Assembly: GCA_025362495.1 (NCBI GenBank)
Contig: JANYGI010000218.1
Location: 45,120 to 109,119 of the forward strand
From: Byssovorax sp.
GTDB taxonomy: Bacteria; Myxococcota_A; Polyangia; Polyangiales; Polyangiaceae
Direction of reading: 5' to 3'
Length of the DNA: 64,000 bases
Every line of letters begins with the position of its first letter. The stretch's first letter is position 1. Of the stretch, positions 22,448-31,476 are shown in pieces. Below the pieces are notes generated by a model. That model saw only the letters and a program-made list of their open reading frames with translations, did not search any database and was not told where the DNA came from. The translations under genes were made by a program, and so were the position numbers.

Positions 22448-22834
22448 ATGGAGCTCGGGCGGTTGCTCGAAGAGCTCGTTCGCGCAGCCGAGCGGGCCGG
22501 GATCGCCGTCCGCTCCGAGGTCTTCGATCCGAACCTCTCCGACGTGAAGCGGCCCCGCGGCGGCCTCTGCACGCTGCGCGGCGCGCGGCTGATCCTCGTC
22601 GACGCCAAGCTCCCGCTGCCCGAGCGCATCGCGACCGTGGCCGGCGCGCTGGCCAGCGTGGATCTGGATCACCTGTTCTTGCCGCCGATCGTGCGCGCGA
22701 CGATCGGCGCGTACCGAGCCACGAGCGGCGCGACGACCGAGGAGAGCTGGCTGCTCCCGCGGACCGCGGCGAACGACGGCGGCCGGCCCCCCGAGCTGCC
22801 GAGGCCGCCGGTGCGCGCCAAGAAGCGCGATTGA
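22448..22834 (+). CDS. conserved hypothetical protein
   Basis: A 128-residue cytoplasmic protein with no signal or membrane segment, starting at ATG 22448 (MELGRLLEELV); the longer ORF reading is out-of-gene. It has an N-terminal helix, a central segment GGLCTLRGARLILVDAKLPLPERIATVAGAL, and a Pro/Lys-rich tail. Its codon use and clean ends support a real gene. I recognise no domain. It ends five bases before the stop of the convergent Sph4-family gene. Confidence 0.7.
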   Translation: MELGRLLEELVRAAERAGIAVRSEVFDPNLSDVKRPRGGLCTLRGARLILVDAKLPLPERIATVAGALASVDLDHLFLPPIVRATIGAYRATSGATTEESWLLPRTAANDGGRPPELPRPPVRAKKRD

Positions 22835-22838
22835 GCGC

Positions 22839-23738
22839 CTATTCGAGCGCGCCGAGCAGCTCCGAGAAGTACGGGGGCAGCGAGTCCCACGGGTTCGGCA
22901 GGTTGTCGTCCGTCAGGTAGATGAACCCCACCTTCGCGCGCGCGCCGGTGACGAACGCGGCGTCGAGCGCCGGTACGCCATAAGGGATCACCCCGAAATT
23001 GCCTCTGTCGTATTTGCCCGCGAAGGCATCGAGTGATCCCACCGCCGGGAGGCCCTCGCTCTCGTAGATCAGAATGGTGCCGACGGTGCCGACGAAGCTC
23101 GCCAGCGTCGGGGAGCCGGGGTTGCCGACGGTGACGGAGAGCGACCTCGTCTTCGCGAAGGCATCGAGCGCGTGATAATACATCTCGTCCCCGGCGGTGC
23201 TGCTCATCTCGTCGAAGAAGATGCCTTTGAGGGCAGGATACCAGAGGTGATACGTATCCATCTCGGCGAGCGCGTCGACGGGCGCCTTCTGGGCGTACGT
23301 CGTTGCCACGTAGCCGAGGACGATGATCCCCGCGGCGTCGAGGGTGGCAATCCCGGTCACGAAGGCGGGATCCATGGCGGCGCCGGGGCCGCTGTCGGGG
23401 TTGATGATCGCCTGCACCGTGACGCTCGGGTGGGCTTGCTTGGCCGCGACGATCGCCGCCCAGGAGGGATCGGTGGGATACGAATAGAGCGGGACGATCG
23501 TCCCCGACGCGGCGCTCGGGCCTCCGCCTGTGCCGCTCGTGCTGGTGACTCCGCTGCTGGCGGCGCTCGCCATTCCGCCGCCGCCCTGCGAGGACGACGC
23601 CGAGCTGCTCGACGACGCTCCGCCTCCGCCGCTGGTGGTGGAAGCGGCGGAAGAGGTGGTGTCACCCCCGCTCGAGCAGGCGGGGACGGCGGCGGCGAGG
23701 CCCGCGAGCAGCGCGACCGAGAGGGCAAAGACCTTCAA
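22839..23738 (-). CDS. spherulation-specific family 4 (GH135-like) lipoprotein
   Basis: A 299-residue predicted lipoprotein (lipobox AVPAC, Cys21) with a Ser/Gly/Thr linker to about residue 80. The C-terminal 220 residues carry the Sph4/Sph3 pattern: VPLYSYPTDPSWAAIVAAK, the acidic loop INPDSGPG, LGYVATTYA, and GIFFDEMSS with its Asp-Glu pair after a TIM-barrel strand. Fungal Sph3 (GH135) hydrolyses galactosaminogalactan; the bacterial substrate is unknown. The protein would sit on the cell envelope. It is 7 bp downstream of the hydrolase-like gene on the same strand, so likely cotranscribed. Confidence 0.85.
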   Translation of the reverse strand: MKVFALSVALLAGLAAAVPACSSGGDTTSSAASTTSGGGGASSSSSASSSQGGGGMASAASSGVTSTSGTGGGPSAASGTIVPLYSYPTDPSWAAIVAAKQAHPSVTVQAIINPDSGPGAAMDPAFVTGIATLDAAGIIVLGYVATTYAQKAPVDALAEMDTYHLWYPALKGIFFDEMSSTAGDEMYYHALDAFAKTRSLSVTVGNPGSPTLASFVGTVGTILIYESEGLPAVGSLDAFAGKYDRGNFGVIPYGVPALDAAFVTGARAKVGFIYLTDDNLPNPWDSLPPYFSELLGALE

Positions 23739-23745
23739 TTCAAGC

Positions 23746-25677
23746 TCACTTTCCGGTAAAATCGCAGCTGCCGGAGGCGCAGCCGACAGGCACCTTGACC
23801 ACGGGCGCGCCGGCCCAGACCGACTGGACGAAGCTCGTGATCTGGTCGCGCGCCGCGATCCCGGCCGGCGTGTCGCGCGCCGCGAAGCCGTGGATGTCGA
23901 AAGGAGCGGTGTCGGCGACGTGGTATTGCGTGATCCCGGTCTGATTGACGGCCTCGGCCACCGGCGACACGCCGAGGATGGGCACGAGGACCTTGCCGAC
24001 CTGCGCGGCGCCGGTCGTCACCGCCGCGAGCTCCCCGCCGGGGTTCGTCAGGACCGGATCACCGATGCTCTCCTGGATGAGAAACACCTGCTTCTTGGGG
24101 GCGAGATCGGCCGCCCAGACCGCGCCGTCGATGTCGTCCCAGTTGCCTTGACCCATGGCCAGGGCCTGGGAGAGGTCGAGTGGGCCGCCGAAGGAGCCCT
24201 GCAGCAAGGGGCCGAGCATCCCGAGGATGACCGAGCCCGGGATGAAGTGCGTCCAGCCGGCGCCGGGCACGTTGAGGACTCCATACTTCATGGTCGGGCT
24301 GGAGCTGGCGTAGACCAGGCCGAGCGTGCCTCCGAGCGAGCCTCCGGCCCAGATCGGGATCGAGTCGTCGAGGCGCCGGCCGGCCGCGGGGTTGACCTGG
24401 CCGCCGAGCATCGGCGCGGAGAGCAGATCGCCGAGCGCGCCGGTGGTGGCGGCCTCGATCCCGGCGCCGTCGGCGATGGCCTGCATCAGCATCGAGGTGG
24501 AGTGCTCCGTCCCCTGGAACATGTGCTCGAGGGCGACGAGGGTATCGAGGGTCTCCTTGTCGGTCCACCCGTCGAACTGGATACCCACCTTGCCGACGCC
24601 GAAGGTGGCAATCTCGGTGTCGAACGTGGCGTCGTGGAAGTTGCCGCCGGTGCCGTGGCCGTACATCACGAAGCGGTAATCGCCCTTGCCCACCGGGACG
24701 ACGACGCGAAAGGGCGCGTCGCGCTTGCCGATCACCTTGGGAAGGCCCTTGTCGTCGAGGGTGAGTCCGGCTTTGTCGGCGTACATGGGCAGCCCCGACA
24801 GGCGCCCTTCGACGATGGCGGCGATGGGGCCCGGCGGGGGGACGACCAGGCTGTCGATCACCACGGTGGCTTCCTTCGCGGTCACCGAGGCGACCGCGCC
24901 GGCGCGCATCGCCGTGAGGCGGCGAGTCGCGTCCTCGGCCGAGCGGGTGGTGAAGTCCCAGACGCGGAGCACGTGCGTGGGATCGATACCCGCCTTCTTC
25001 AGCGCGGCGCGCGTGGGAGCATGGTAGGCCGCGAGCAAGCGCTCTTCGTGCGTGGCGGGCGCCACCAGGCCGAGGGCCACCTTCGCGAGCGGCGTGGGCG
25101 GGAGCGCGGCGCCGCCGTCGGCCTTGAGATCGTCGAGCACCACCGCGACGTAGTCGGCGGCGGCGTCGAGCGCGTGGAGCGGATAGCCGAACAGGAACGA
25201 CTGCGGCCCTCCGTCTTCGTCGTCGTTCTCTTCGATGCGGATCCGCAGCGGGACCTCTTCGCCGTAATGAGGGCTGTCCGCCTGAGCGACGATGAGCCGC
25301 ACCGGCGTGGCGGGCCCGGTGAGCGACGCGGGCGCGGCGAGCTTGCCCGGATAGGCCGTGACCAGCGGCGTGACGCGGGAGAAGCCGTCGGCGCGGTTGA
25401 CCGAGCGCGGATCGTCGCGGCCCGCGAAGCTCGCCACGTCGAGCGCGACGCGCACGCCGGTCGTCGTCGCCGCGTCCTTCGCGAGGAAGGTGCTCGACGG
25501 CCATGGCAGCATGCAGCGGAGCGGATCCATCGCGTCGCACGCGGCGGTGAGGGGCGATCGATCGCCGGCCTTCCTGTCGGGGATTTGCTCGCCCGGAGGC
25601 GAGGTGTCGGTGCTCCCGCAGGCCGCGAGGCCGAGGGCGAGGAGGGGCGCGAATCGCAGTGAAAAGAGGGGCTTCAC
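23746..25677 (-). CDS. putative alpha/beta-hydrolase-like lipoprotein
   Basis: A 643-residue predicted lipoprotein (lipobox LAAC, Cys20). The N-terminal third is beta-rich (PLRCMLPWPSSTFL, RLIVAQADSPHYGEEVPLRI). The later part has YGHGTGGNFH, oxyanion-hole-like, and near residue 443 GGSLGGTLGL, which looks like a nucleophile elbow with Ser as nucleophile. A secreted esterase/lipase role is inferred from these motifs only; the acid and His partners were not located with certainty. The protein is larger than most lipases because of the extra N-terminal region. It is the upstream gene of a two-gene unit with the Sph4-family protein. Confidence 0.78.
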   Translation of the reverse strand: MKPLFSLRFAPLLALGLAACGSTDTSPPGEQIPDRKAGDRSPLTAACDAMDPLRCMLPWPSSTFLAKDAATTTGVRVALDVASFAGRDDPRSVNRADGFSRVTPLVTAYPGKLAAPASLTGPATPVRLIVAQADSPHYGEEVPLRIRIEENDDEDGGPQSFLFGYPLHALDAAADYVAVVLDDLKADGGAALPPTPLAKVALGLVAPATHEERLLAAYHAPTRAALKKAGIDPTHVLRVWDFTTRSAEDATRRLTAMRAGAVASVTAKEATVVIDSLVVPPPGPIAAIVEGRLSGLPMYADKAGLTLDDKGLPKVIGKRDAPFRVVVPVGKGDYRFVMYGHGTGGNFHDATFDTEIATFGVGKVGIQFDGWTDKETLDTLVALEHMFQGTEHSTSMLMQAIADGAGIEAATTGALGDLLSAPMLGGQVNPAAGRRLDDSIPIWAGGSLGGTLGLVYASSSPTMKYGVLNVPGAGWTHFIPGSVILGMLGPLLQGSFGGPLDLSQALAMGQGNWDDIDGAVWAADLAPKKQVFLIQESIGDPVLTNPGGELAAVTTGAAQVGKVLVPILGVSPVAEAVNQTGITQYHVADTAPFDIHGFAARDTPAGIAARDQITSFVQSVWAGAPVVKVPVGCASGSCDFTGK

Positions 25678-25788
25678 AGGAGCGGGAGCCTATCCCTCTT
25701 TGCCTCCTGCGCCTACGGGACCGAGCGGAATTTCCGCCCGGCCCCGCAGCGCCCCGGGGGTGGGGGTGGGATCATCGTGAGAAAAGGC

Positions 25789-27278
25789 TCATGGACGCAG
25801 GCGGGTGACGGGCGATGACGCCGAGCCGCCGGCCGTCGAGGTGACGGTCACGGTGCCGGACGGCTGCGGGACGCCCACCAGCGCGATCGAATGAGCGCCG
25901 CCGCCGAGGTTCGTCAGCGTGCCTCCGGGGCGCGTCCCCCCTGGCACGTTGAACGTCTGGAGGATCAGACCGATGGTGGGGCTCACGACCGACGAGGTCG
26001 CGGTGATCGTCAACCGCTGCTTGCCAATCCGGTACTCGACGCCGGTGATGGTGACGACGTCCGCCGGCGGCAGCAGCGTGACGGTGGTGAAGCTCGGCGC
26101 CGAGCTCACGTTCGCAGAGTTGGTGATCACCAGCGTGAAGCTCAGGACGGCGGGCGCCGCGCCCACGGCGAGGATCGGTGCCGAGAACGTCGGCTGAGAC
26201 GCCGTGGTCGAGTTGTTGGTGGAGAGCACGACGAGCGGCCCCGACGTCTGACTCCAGTGGTAGGTGAGCGCGAGGGCGCCCGGGTTGCTCGTGTCGAAGG
26301 TGGGTTGCGTCGCGAGCGTGAAGGGAGCGGCGAAGTTGCCAGCGGTCTCACCGGCGGAGATCGCGGCCCGCACCTCGCGCGTCGGCGGGAGGAAGCCATT
26401 GGGGTTGATGGTGAGCACCTTCGACGGCGGAATAGTGTCCCCGCGAACGAGATGCAATCGCCGACCTCGAACGGCATCTGGAGCCGGGGATCCGCGCCCC
26501 CGGGCACGACGGCGGCGGGCGCAGGAAAGGTGAAGATCGTCTGGAAGATCCCGAGTGCGTCCTTCGGGCGATTGCGCTCCGGGCAGCGGAGATCGGCCTG
26601 CGCGGGGGTCGGCGCGACGCGCGGCAGGCACATCGGGAAGCCCGTCTCGGTGCGGATCGTGGGGTTGTCCTGGTCCGAGGTGAACCGCACGTCGGGCGAG
26701 AGCCCCTTGCTGGAGCGCCCGGTGCCGAGCGACGGCAGCACCGGATCGTTGATCCGCACGCGCGCGCCGGTGGTCGAGCTGCCGACGGCGCCGCCGACCC
26801 GCATCTCGCCGTTCGCGTAGTCGATGAAGTTGATGTAGCCCTGGCCGGCGCTCAGCGTCTCTTGCGAGATGCTGACGAGCCCGGCGATGTAGCTGTCGGC
26901 CGCGCCGCTCACCACGCGATTGCCGATGACGCGCACCTCGTACGTGGACAGCGGCGCCGGGAGATCCGCGAGCGCCATTCCCGTCTGGGTCGGGGCGTAC
27001 GGCGCCGGCGCCAGCTCAAAGAGCTGTTGCCAGGTGAGCGCGGCCGCCGGGAGGATCACCACCGTGTTGCGAGGCACGGTGATCACGTGACCGTTGAGCT
27101 TCAACGTGCCTCCCGACAGGACGTCGGTGGCGGTGTCCACGGTGGCCTCCTGGAGGAAGCCCGTCAGGTCGAACCGGCTCACCGGCGCCACGACCGCCTG
27201 GGCGCCTGCGCCGCCGGCCAGGAGCAGCAAGGCCAGCATCAGCCCCGCTGCGAACAAGGATTGTCCCCGGGGACGCAT
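25789..27278 (-). pseudogene. secreted beta-rich protein, disrupted by a frameshift
   Basis: Two overlapping leftward frames make one protein. Frame A starts at ATG 27278 with a signal peptide (MRPRGQSLFAAGLMLALLLL) and reads coherent sequence to EVGDCISFAGTLF near 26440, then turns into Arg/Ser-rich nonsense. Frame B becomes coherent at the same point (TIPPSKVLTINPNGFLPPTREV) and runs to TRLRP at 25789. The C-terminal part resembles an Ig-like cadherin or PKD-type domain (YHWSQTSGPLVVLSTNNSTT). A one-base indel or a sequencing error at about 26425-26445 best explains this. No enzyme motif is seen. It stands apart from the next gene by a 564-bp gap. Confidence 0.75.
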
Positions 27279-27842
27279 CGCGCGACTCCCCCTCTGAAAA
27301 TTCGATAGCATGATGGCCTCGACGGCGCCTCGGCGCGCCGCGGTGGGTGGGTGGGCCTCCGCTGCCCCCGTCGGTCACGGAAGCCCGTACCCGATTCTTC
27401 AGCGGGACCAGCAGAGCCGAGCTCTCACCGGTCTTCCGCCTTGCGGTGAACTCCCGGAGGATGGCGCGCGGCCGTTGGCTGGCAAATCATTCATGCCACG
27501 ACTGGCCTTCTTCTCCGGGACGCACGGAGTTCGCGCGCGACAGACCCGCTCGAACCACGTGGCTGGGGCAGATCGCGTGAGCGCGAGGAAGCCTCACGCC
27601 TCCACCTTCCATGCGCAAACGAGATCGCCATCGCGTTGACGACCACACACGGGTCAGATTCGAGCCTCGATCCTGCGCGAAGGTAGCTTCGATCACGCGG
27701 GCTCTTCTCAGGTGTGCCTGGGCACGGACGCCGAGATCAAGTGAGCCCTTTTGCCGTCACCGCCGGCTGTCATGATCGCGGCGGCGCGATCGTCTTCACG
27801 CTCCGGCGCACGCGAGGGCGACGCGCGCGCCGGTGAATGCCT
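27279..27842. other. long intergenic region without a recognisable gene
   Basis: About 560 bases between two leftward genes. It is less GC-biased by codon position than the flanks; the longest ORFs (about 100 codons) read as mixed low-similarity sequence with no domain or good ribosome site. It probably holds the promoter of the disrupted gene to the left and the 3' end signals of the lectin lipoprotein gene to the right. I see no tRNA or strong hairpin. Confidence 0.5.
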
Positions 27843-29900
27843 CTACGGGGCGCCCGCGTCCGGGTCCATCGGGGCGCACGTGCCCGCGTCGCCGAGCACC
27901 ACGGGGGAACTGCCAGGCTCGTACGACATCGAGCACACGTCGCAGGCGTCGCCCGGATCGGGGACGCGCGCGCGGACGTCTTCGCATACGTAGCCGCGCG
28001 CCTCACCACAAGGCGCATCGTTCCACGTGCCATCCGCGAGGAACGCGGCGCAGTTCTCGCTGCCTCCGGCGTTGTCCGGCTGCATCGCTCCCCAGTTGAC
28101 GTAGGTGCTCTGGCCCGAGGCCCACACGAACGTGCCTTCAGCCGCCGCGTCGGTGAAGCCGATCCAGGCGTCTGCCACGCCGAGGCTCAGCAGAAAGGCA
28201 TTCTCCTCGGCGCTGGAGACGGTCACCAGTGCTCCACCTCGATCGGTGCAGGCCTGCGACGCGTCGGCCCACGTGGCCTTCACGGCCGCGCAGACCAGGT
28301 AGGCCGAGGTGCCGTGAGCGACGAGATCGCACTTGGTTTCGGCCTGGCAGGTCGCCTTCGAGTCGCAGCGGAAAGACAGGCTGTCGACGTTGGCCTGATC
28401 GGGGCTGTACGCCGCAGGACAGCTGTCGACCTCATCGGGGAAGCCGTCGCCGTCGCCGTCGTGAAAGCCCAGAGGGGACCAGTTGACGAACATCGCCGCG
28501 CGCGCAAAGCCCTGGCGGCTCACGAAGAGATCGAGGTCGCCGTCTCCATCCAGATCGCCGACCGCGACGTCGGCGTCGACGAGCGTCGATCCGTTGCCCG
28601 CGATCTGGCCGGAGTAGTCGAAGAACCGGCCGGTACCGTCGTTGCGCAGCAGGCGCACGCGGCCCGCCTGGGTGGTGACGATGACGTCGAGGTGGCCGTC
28701 GAGATCGAGATCGGCGACGACCGCGCTGCGTCCGGCGGTGGCGTCGGGCCCGAGGCGGAGATCGGTGACATCGGTGAAGCGCCCGCTGCCATCGTTGGAG
28801 AGGACCCGATCCTGTCCTGCCGTGGGCAGGTAGATATCGAGGGTGCCATTCCCATCGAAGTCACCGAGCGCGGGGACGCCGGCGCCAGGAGCAGAGTTAC
28901 CGGGGAGCGCGTCGGGGGCCGCGCGCCCGAACACCCCGTGACCATCGTTGAGGTAGAGGCGGCTCGCCGCGGCGTCGCCGGCGAAGAACAGGTCGACGTC
29001 GCCGTCGCCATCGACGTCGCCCGCGGCCACGCCTGCAGCGTTGAAGGGGCCGCCCGGGAGCCGGTCGGTGACGTCGGTGAAGCGCCCCAGCCCGTCGTTC
29101 AGCAGGAGCACGACGCCCGGCGCGCCATCGATCTTCGTCGCCGCGCCCACGGTGACCAGGTCGAGATCGCCGTCGTCGTCGAGGTCCGCGGCGATCGCGG
29201 TCTGGGCGGTGCCGAAGAGCACCGGGAGCGCCGTCGCCGATGACGTGAACCCGAGCGCGCCGTCGCCGAAGCGGATCCGACTCGGCGTCTGGCTGGTCGC
29301 GCCGAGGAAGAGATCAACGTTGCCGTCACCGTCGAGATCCCGGGCAACGACGGAGTACACGTCGAAGGGATCCGCGTCTGCTTCCAGGAGCGTGGGAGTG
29401 CCGAGCATGCCATTGCCGGCGGCCTCGTGGACCCACACCCCCTCGCGGTGAGCGGCCTGGAAGACCTTGCTGCCGGCGATCGCGGCCGATCCCCCGTCGA
29501 CGGGGAGCGGCGTCATTCGTTGCCAGGCGACGTCGACGAACGTGAGAGGCAGCGCCTCGAAGGTGAACGCGTCGTCGAGCCGAGCCCGGGTGGGGATGGC
29601 CTGCACCTCGACCTCGACGGTCACCTTGCCAGCGACCGACTGCGGCGCGACGACCTCGATCCGGGTGTCGGTCGCCGAGTGGACGGTGCCCTCGACGCCG
29701 CCGAAGCGCACCTTGGGGCTCGATCCGAAGCCCAGTCCCTCGAGCGTGATCGTCTCGCCGCCGCGCGCCGACGCGTGATCCGGGGAGGCCGAGGTCAGGC
29801 TGACGGCCGCGGCGCCCGAGCCGCCGCACGAGGCGAAAAGCGGCGCCAACGCGACTGACGCGACGAGCGTGACGAGCGGAGTTCGATCAGTGCGCCGCAT
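27843..29900 (-). CDS. IPT/FG-GAP lipoprotein with C-type lectin domain
   Basis: A 685-residue predicted lipoprotein (lipobox FASC, Cys25). Residues about 32-112: IPT/TIG Ig-like domain (GGETITLEGLGFGSSPKVRFGG). About 115-490: FG-GAP/VCBS repeats with calcium loops (DLDGDGNVDLFLG, DLDDDGDLDLVTV, DVDGDGDVDLFF) that build a beta-propeller. About 495-515: a thrombospondin-3-like loop (DGDGDGFPDEVDSCP). About 530-650: C-type lectin fold with AWIGFTDAA, CAAFLADGTWNDAPC and the last Cys pair. The WND motif suggests calcium-dependent sugar binding. Its ATG lies inside the end of the upstream paralogue (14-bp overlap), so the two are coupled. Confidence 0.9.
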   Translation of the reverse strand: MRRTDRTPLVTLVASVALAPLFASCGGSGAAAVSLTSASPDHASARGGETITLEGLGFGSSPKVRFGGVEGTVHSATDTRIEVVAPQSVAGKVTVEVEVQAIPTRARLDDAFTFEALPLTFVDVAWQRMTPLPVDGGSAAIAGSKVFQAAHREGVWVHEAAGNGMLGTPTLLEADADPFDVYSVVARDLDGDGNVDLFLGATSQTPSRIRFGDGALGFTSSATALPVLFGTAQTAIAADLDDDGDLDLVTVGAATKIDGAPGVVLLLNDGLGRFTDVTDRLPGGPFNAAGVAAGDVDGDGDVDLFFAGDAAASRLYLNDGHGVFGRAAPDALPGNSAPGAGVPALGDFDGNGTLDIYLPTAGQDRVLSNDGSGRFTDVTDLRLGPDATAGRSAVVADLDLDGHLDVIVTTQAGRVRLLRNDGTGRFFDYSGQIAGNGSTLVDADVAVGDLDGDGDLDLFVSRQGFARAAMFVNWSPLGFHDGDGDGFPDEVDSCPAAYSPDQANVDSLSFRCDSKATCQAETKCDLVAHGTSAYLVCAAVKATWADASQACTDRGGALVTVSSAEENAFLLSLGVADAWIGFTDAAAEGTFVWASGQSTYVNWGAMQPDNAGGSENCAAFLADGTWNDAPCGEARGYVCEDVRARVPDPGDACDVCSMSYEPGSSPVVLGDAGTCAPMDPDAGAP

Positions 29901-31473
29901 CGGGAGGCTCCACGGAGAGGTACAGTCGGGCGGGGGCCGCGGCCGCGTTCAAGATCACGAGATCTTGATCGGCGTCGGCGTCCACGTTCGTGGCGGCCAC
30001 CCACACCGTGGCGTCGGGCCGGATCGGCAGGAGCGGAGTGTGATCGATGAACCGGCCCGTACCATCGTTGAGGTAGAGCCGGGTCTCGGCCCCGGAATTG
30101 CCAATCACGAGGTCCGGGTAGCGATCGCGATCGAGGTCGACCAGCGCCGCGGAGCTGCCTTTGGAGGCGTCGAGCGGCATCGCGGTCTCGGTGGCGTCGA
30201 AGAAGTGGCCCATCCCGTCGTTGAGGAGCAAGCGGTCCTGGCCGGCGCCCACGGCCACGAGGTCGACGTCGCCGTCGTCGTCCACGTCGCCGGCCACCAG
30301 CGCTGTGATCGCCCCCGAGGGGTCGCCCGGCAGCCCGCCCGGAGCCGGCGCGAACGTGCCTTTACCGTCGTTGAGGAGCAAGCGCAGCTGGACCCCGTCG
30401 GCGGCGCCCGGCGTGGCGAGGAGAACATCGATGGATCCATCGCCGTCGAAGTCGGCCAGCGCGATCGCGGCGACGATCCAGTCTCGCTCGGGGACGGCGC
30501 CGTCCAGCGCGCGTTCGAAGTGGATGGAGCCGGGCGCGCTGGCGTTCCGGTAGACCCGGAATGGCACGCTGTCAGGCGTGGAGTTGGCGACCACGAGGTC
30601 GGGCCGGCCGTCGCCGTCGAGATCGGCGACGGCGACCGCGGTGACGGCGTCCCCGTCCACCGGGACAGCCCCGAACCCCGCGCTGGCGAAGGTGGCTTTC
30701 CCGTCGTTTTGATAGATCGCGGAAGGGCCGTTGTCGCTCACGCCCACGAAGAGATCGAGATCGCCGTCGCCGTCGAGATCGGCCGCGACGAGCGCGCTGA
30801 CGGCGAGGATCTCCGCCGGGAAACGCGGATCGACGCCCATTTTTCCTGCGTCGCCCGCGTCGCCTCCGCCGCTCCCGAGGCCACCGTCCTCCGGCGCTCC
30901 CGCGTCGGGGTCGAGCACAGGAGCAGTGTCGGTGAAGTTGCCACGCCCATCGTTCGCCAGGAAACGACACGACGTACCCGGCGCGCACGTGATGAGATCC
31001 ATCGATCCATCGCCGTCGAAATCGCCCGCCGCGGCCCCCACGACGGTGGCGTCCGGACTCGAGGGCAGCGCTTCCGCCGGGGCCTCGACGAAGCGCAAGT
31101 CGAGCGGCAACACCTCGACCGTGGGCTGCTCGCCGGCGACGACGCCCGCCGTCTCGACGGCGACCGGCGCCGGGCCAGCGAAGAGCGGAGGGGCCTTGAA
31201 GCGCACCTCGGTCGGCGATACGATCTCCAGCGCTTCGACGGGCTCACCGCCGAGGCGGACCGAGATCGCCGCCGTGAAGCCCGAGCCGCGCACGGTGACG
31301 GTGTCGCCCCCTCGCGCCGAGATCCGGGCCGGCGACGTGCTCGTCACCTCGATGGCGGAGCCGGCGCCCGCGCCGCTCGTGCACGATAGCCATGCTCCGG
31401 CGGCGAGCGTGATCACGCTCGCCCAGCCCGCTGCACGGCACCTCCTGGAGATCAAACAAGCGCGGGCCATCAT
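29887..31473 (-). CDS. IPT/FG-GAP repeat lipoprotein
   Basis: A 528-residue predicted lipoprotein (lipobox AWLSC, Cys31) and paralogue of its downstream neighbour without the lectin domain. An IPT/TIG domain (GGDTVTVRGSGFTAAISVRLGG) is followed by seven or so FG-GAP blades with calcium loops (DFDGDGSMDLITC, DLDGDGDLDLFVG, DLDGDGRPDLVVA, DVDDDGDVDLVAV, DLDRDRYPDLVIG). One blade loop holds a Gly/Asp-rich insert near residue 195. The second Met is an alternative start. FG-GAP propellers usually bind proteins or sugars at the cell surface. It sits 3 bp from the CHAP gene upstream, forming an operon. Confidence 0.9.
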   Translation of the reverse strand: MMARACLISRRCRAAGWASVITLAAGAWLSCTSGAGAGSAIEVTSTSPARISARGGDTVTVRGSGFTAAISVRLGGEPVEALEIVSPTEVRFKAPPLFAGPAPVAVETAGVVAGEQPTVEVLPLDLRFVEAPAEALPSSPDATVVGAAAGDFDGDGSMDLITCAPGTSCRFLANDGRGNFTDTAPVLDPDAGAPEDGGLGSGGGDAGDAGKMGVDPRFPAEILAVSALVAADLDGDGDLDLFVGVSDNGPSAIYQNDGKATFASAGFGAVPVDGDAVTAVAVADLDGDGRPDLVVANSTPDSVPFRVYRNASAPGSIHFERALDGAVPERDWIVAAIALADFDGDGSIDVLLATPGAADGVQLRLLLNDGKGTFAPAPGGLPGDPSGAITALVAGDVDDDGDVDLVAVGAGQDRLLLNDGMGHFFDATETAMPLDASKGSSAALVDLDRDRYPDLVIGNSGAETRLYLNDGTGRFIDHTPLLPIRPDATVWVAATNVDADADQDLVILNAAAAPARLYLSVEPPDAAH

Positions 31474-31476
31474 CGT

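Noticed and set aside
27310..27696. Small genes in the 27.3-27.8 kb gap
   Set aside because: Candidate frames have no ribosome site, no domain and overlapping alternatives on both strands.
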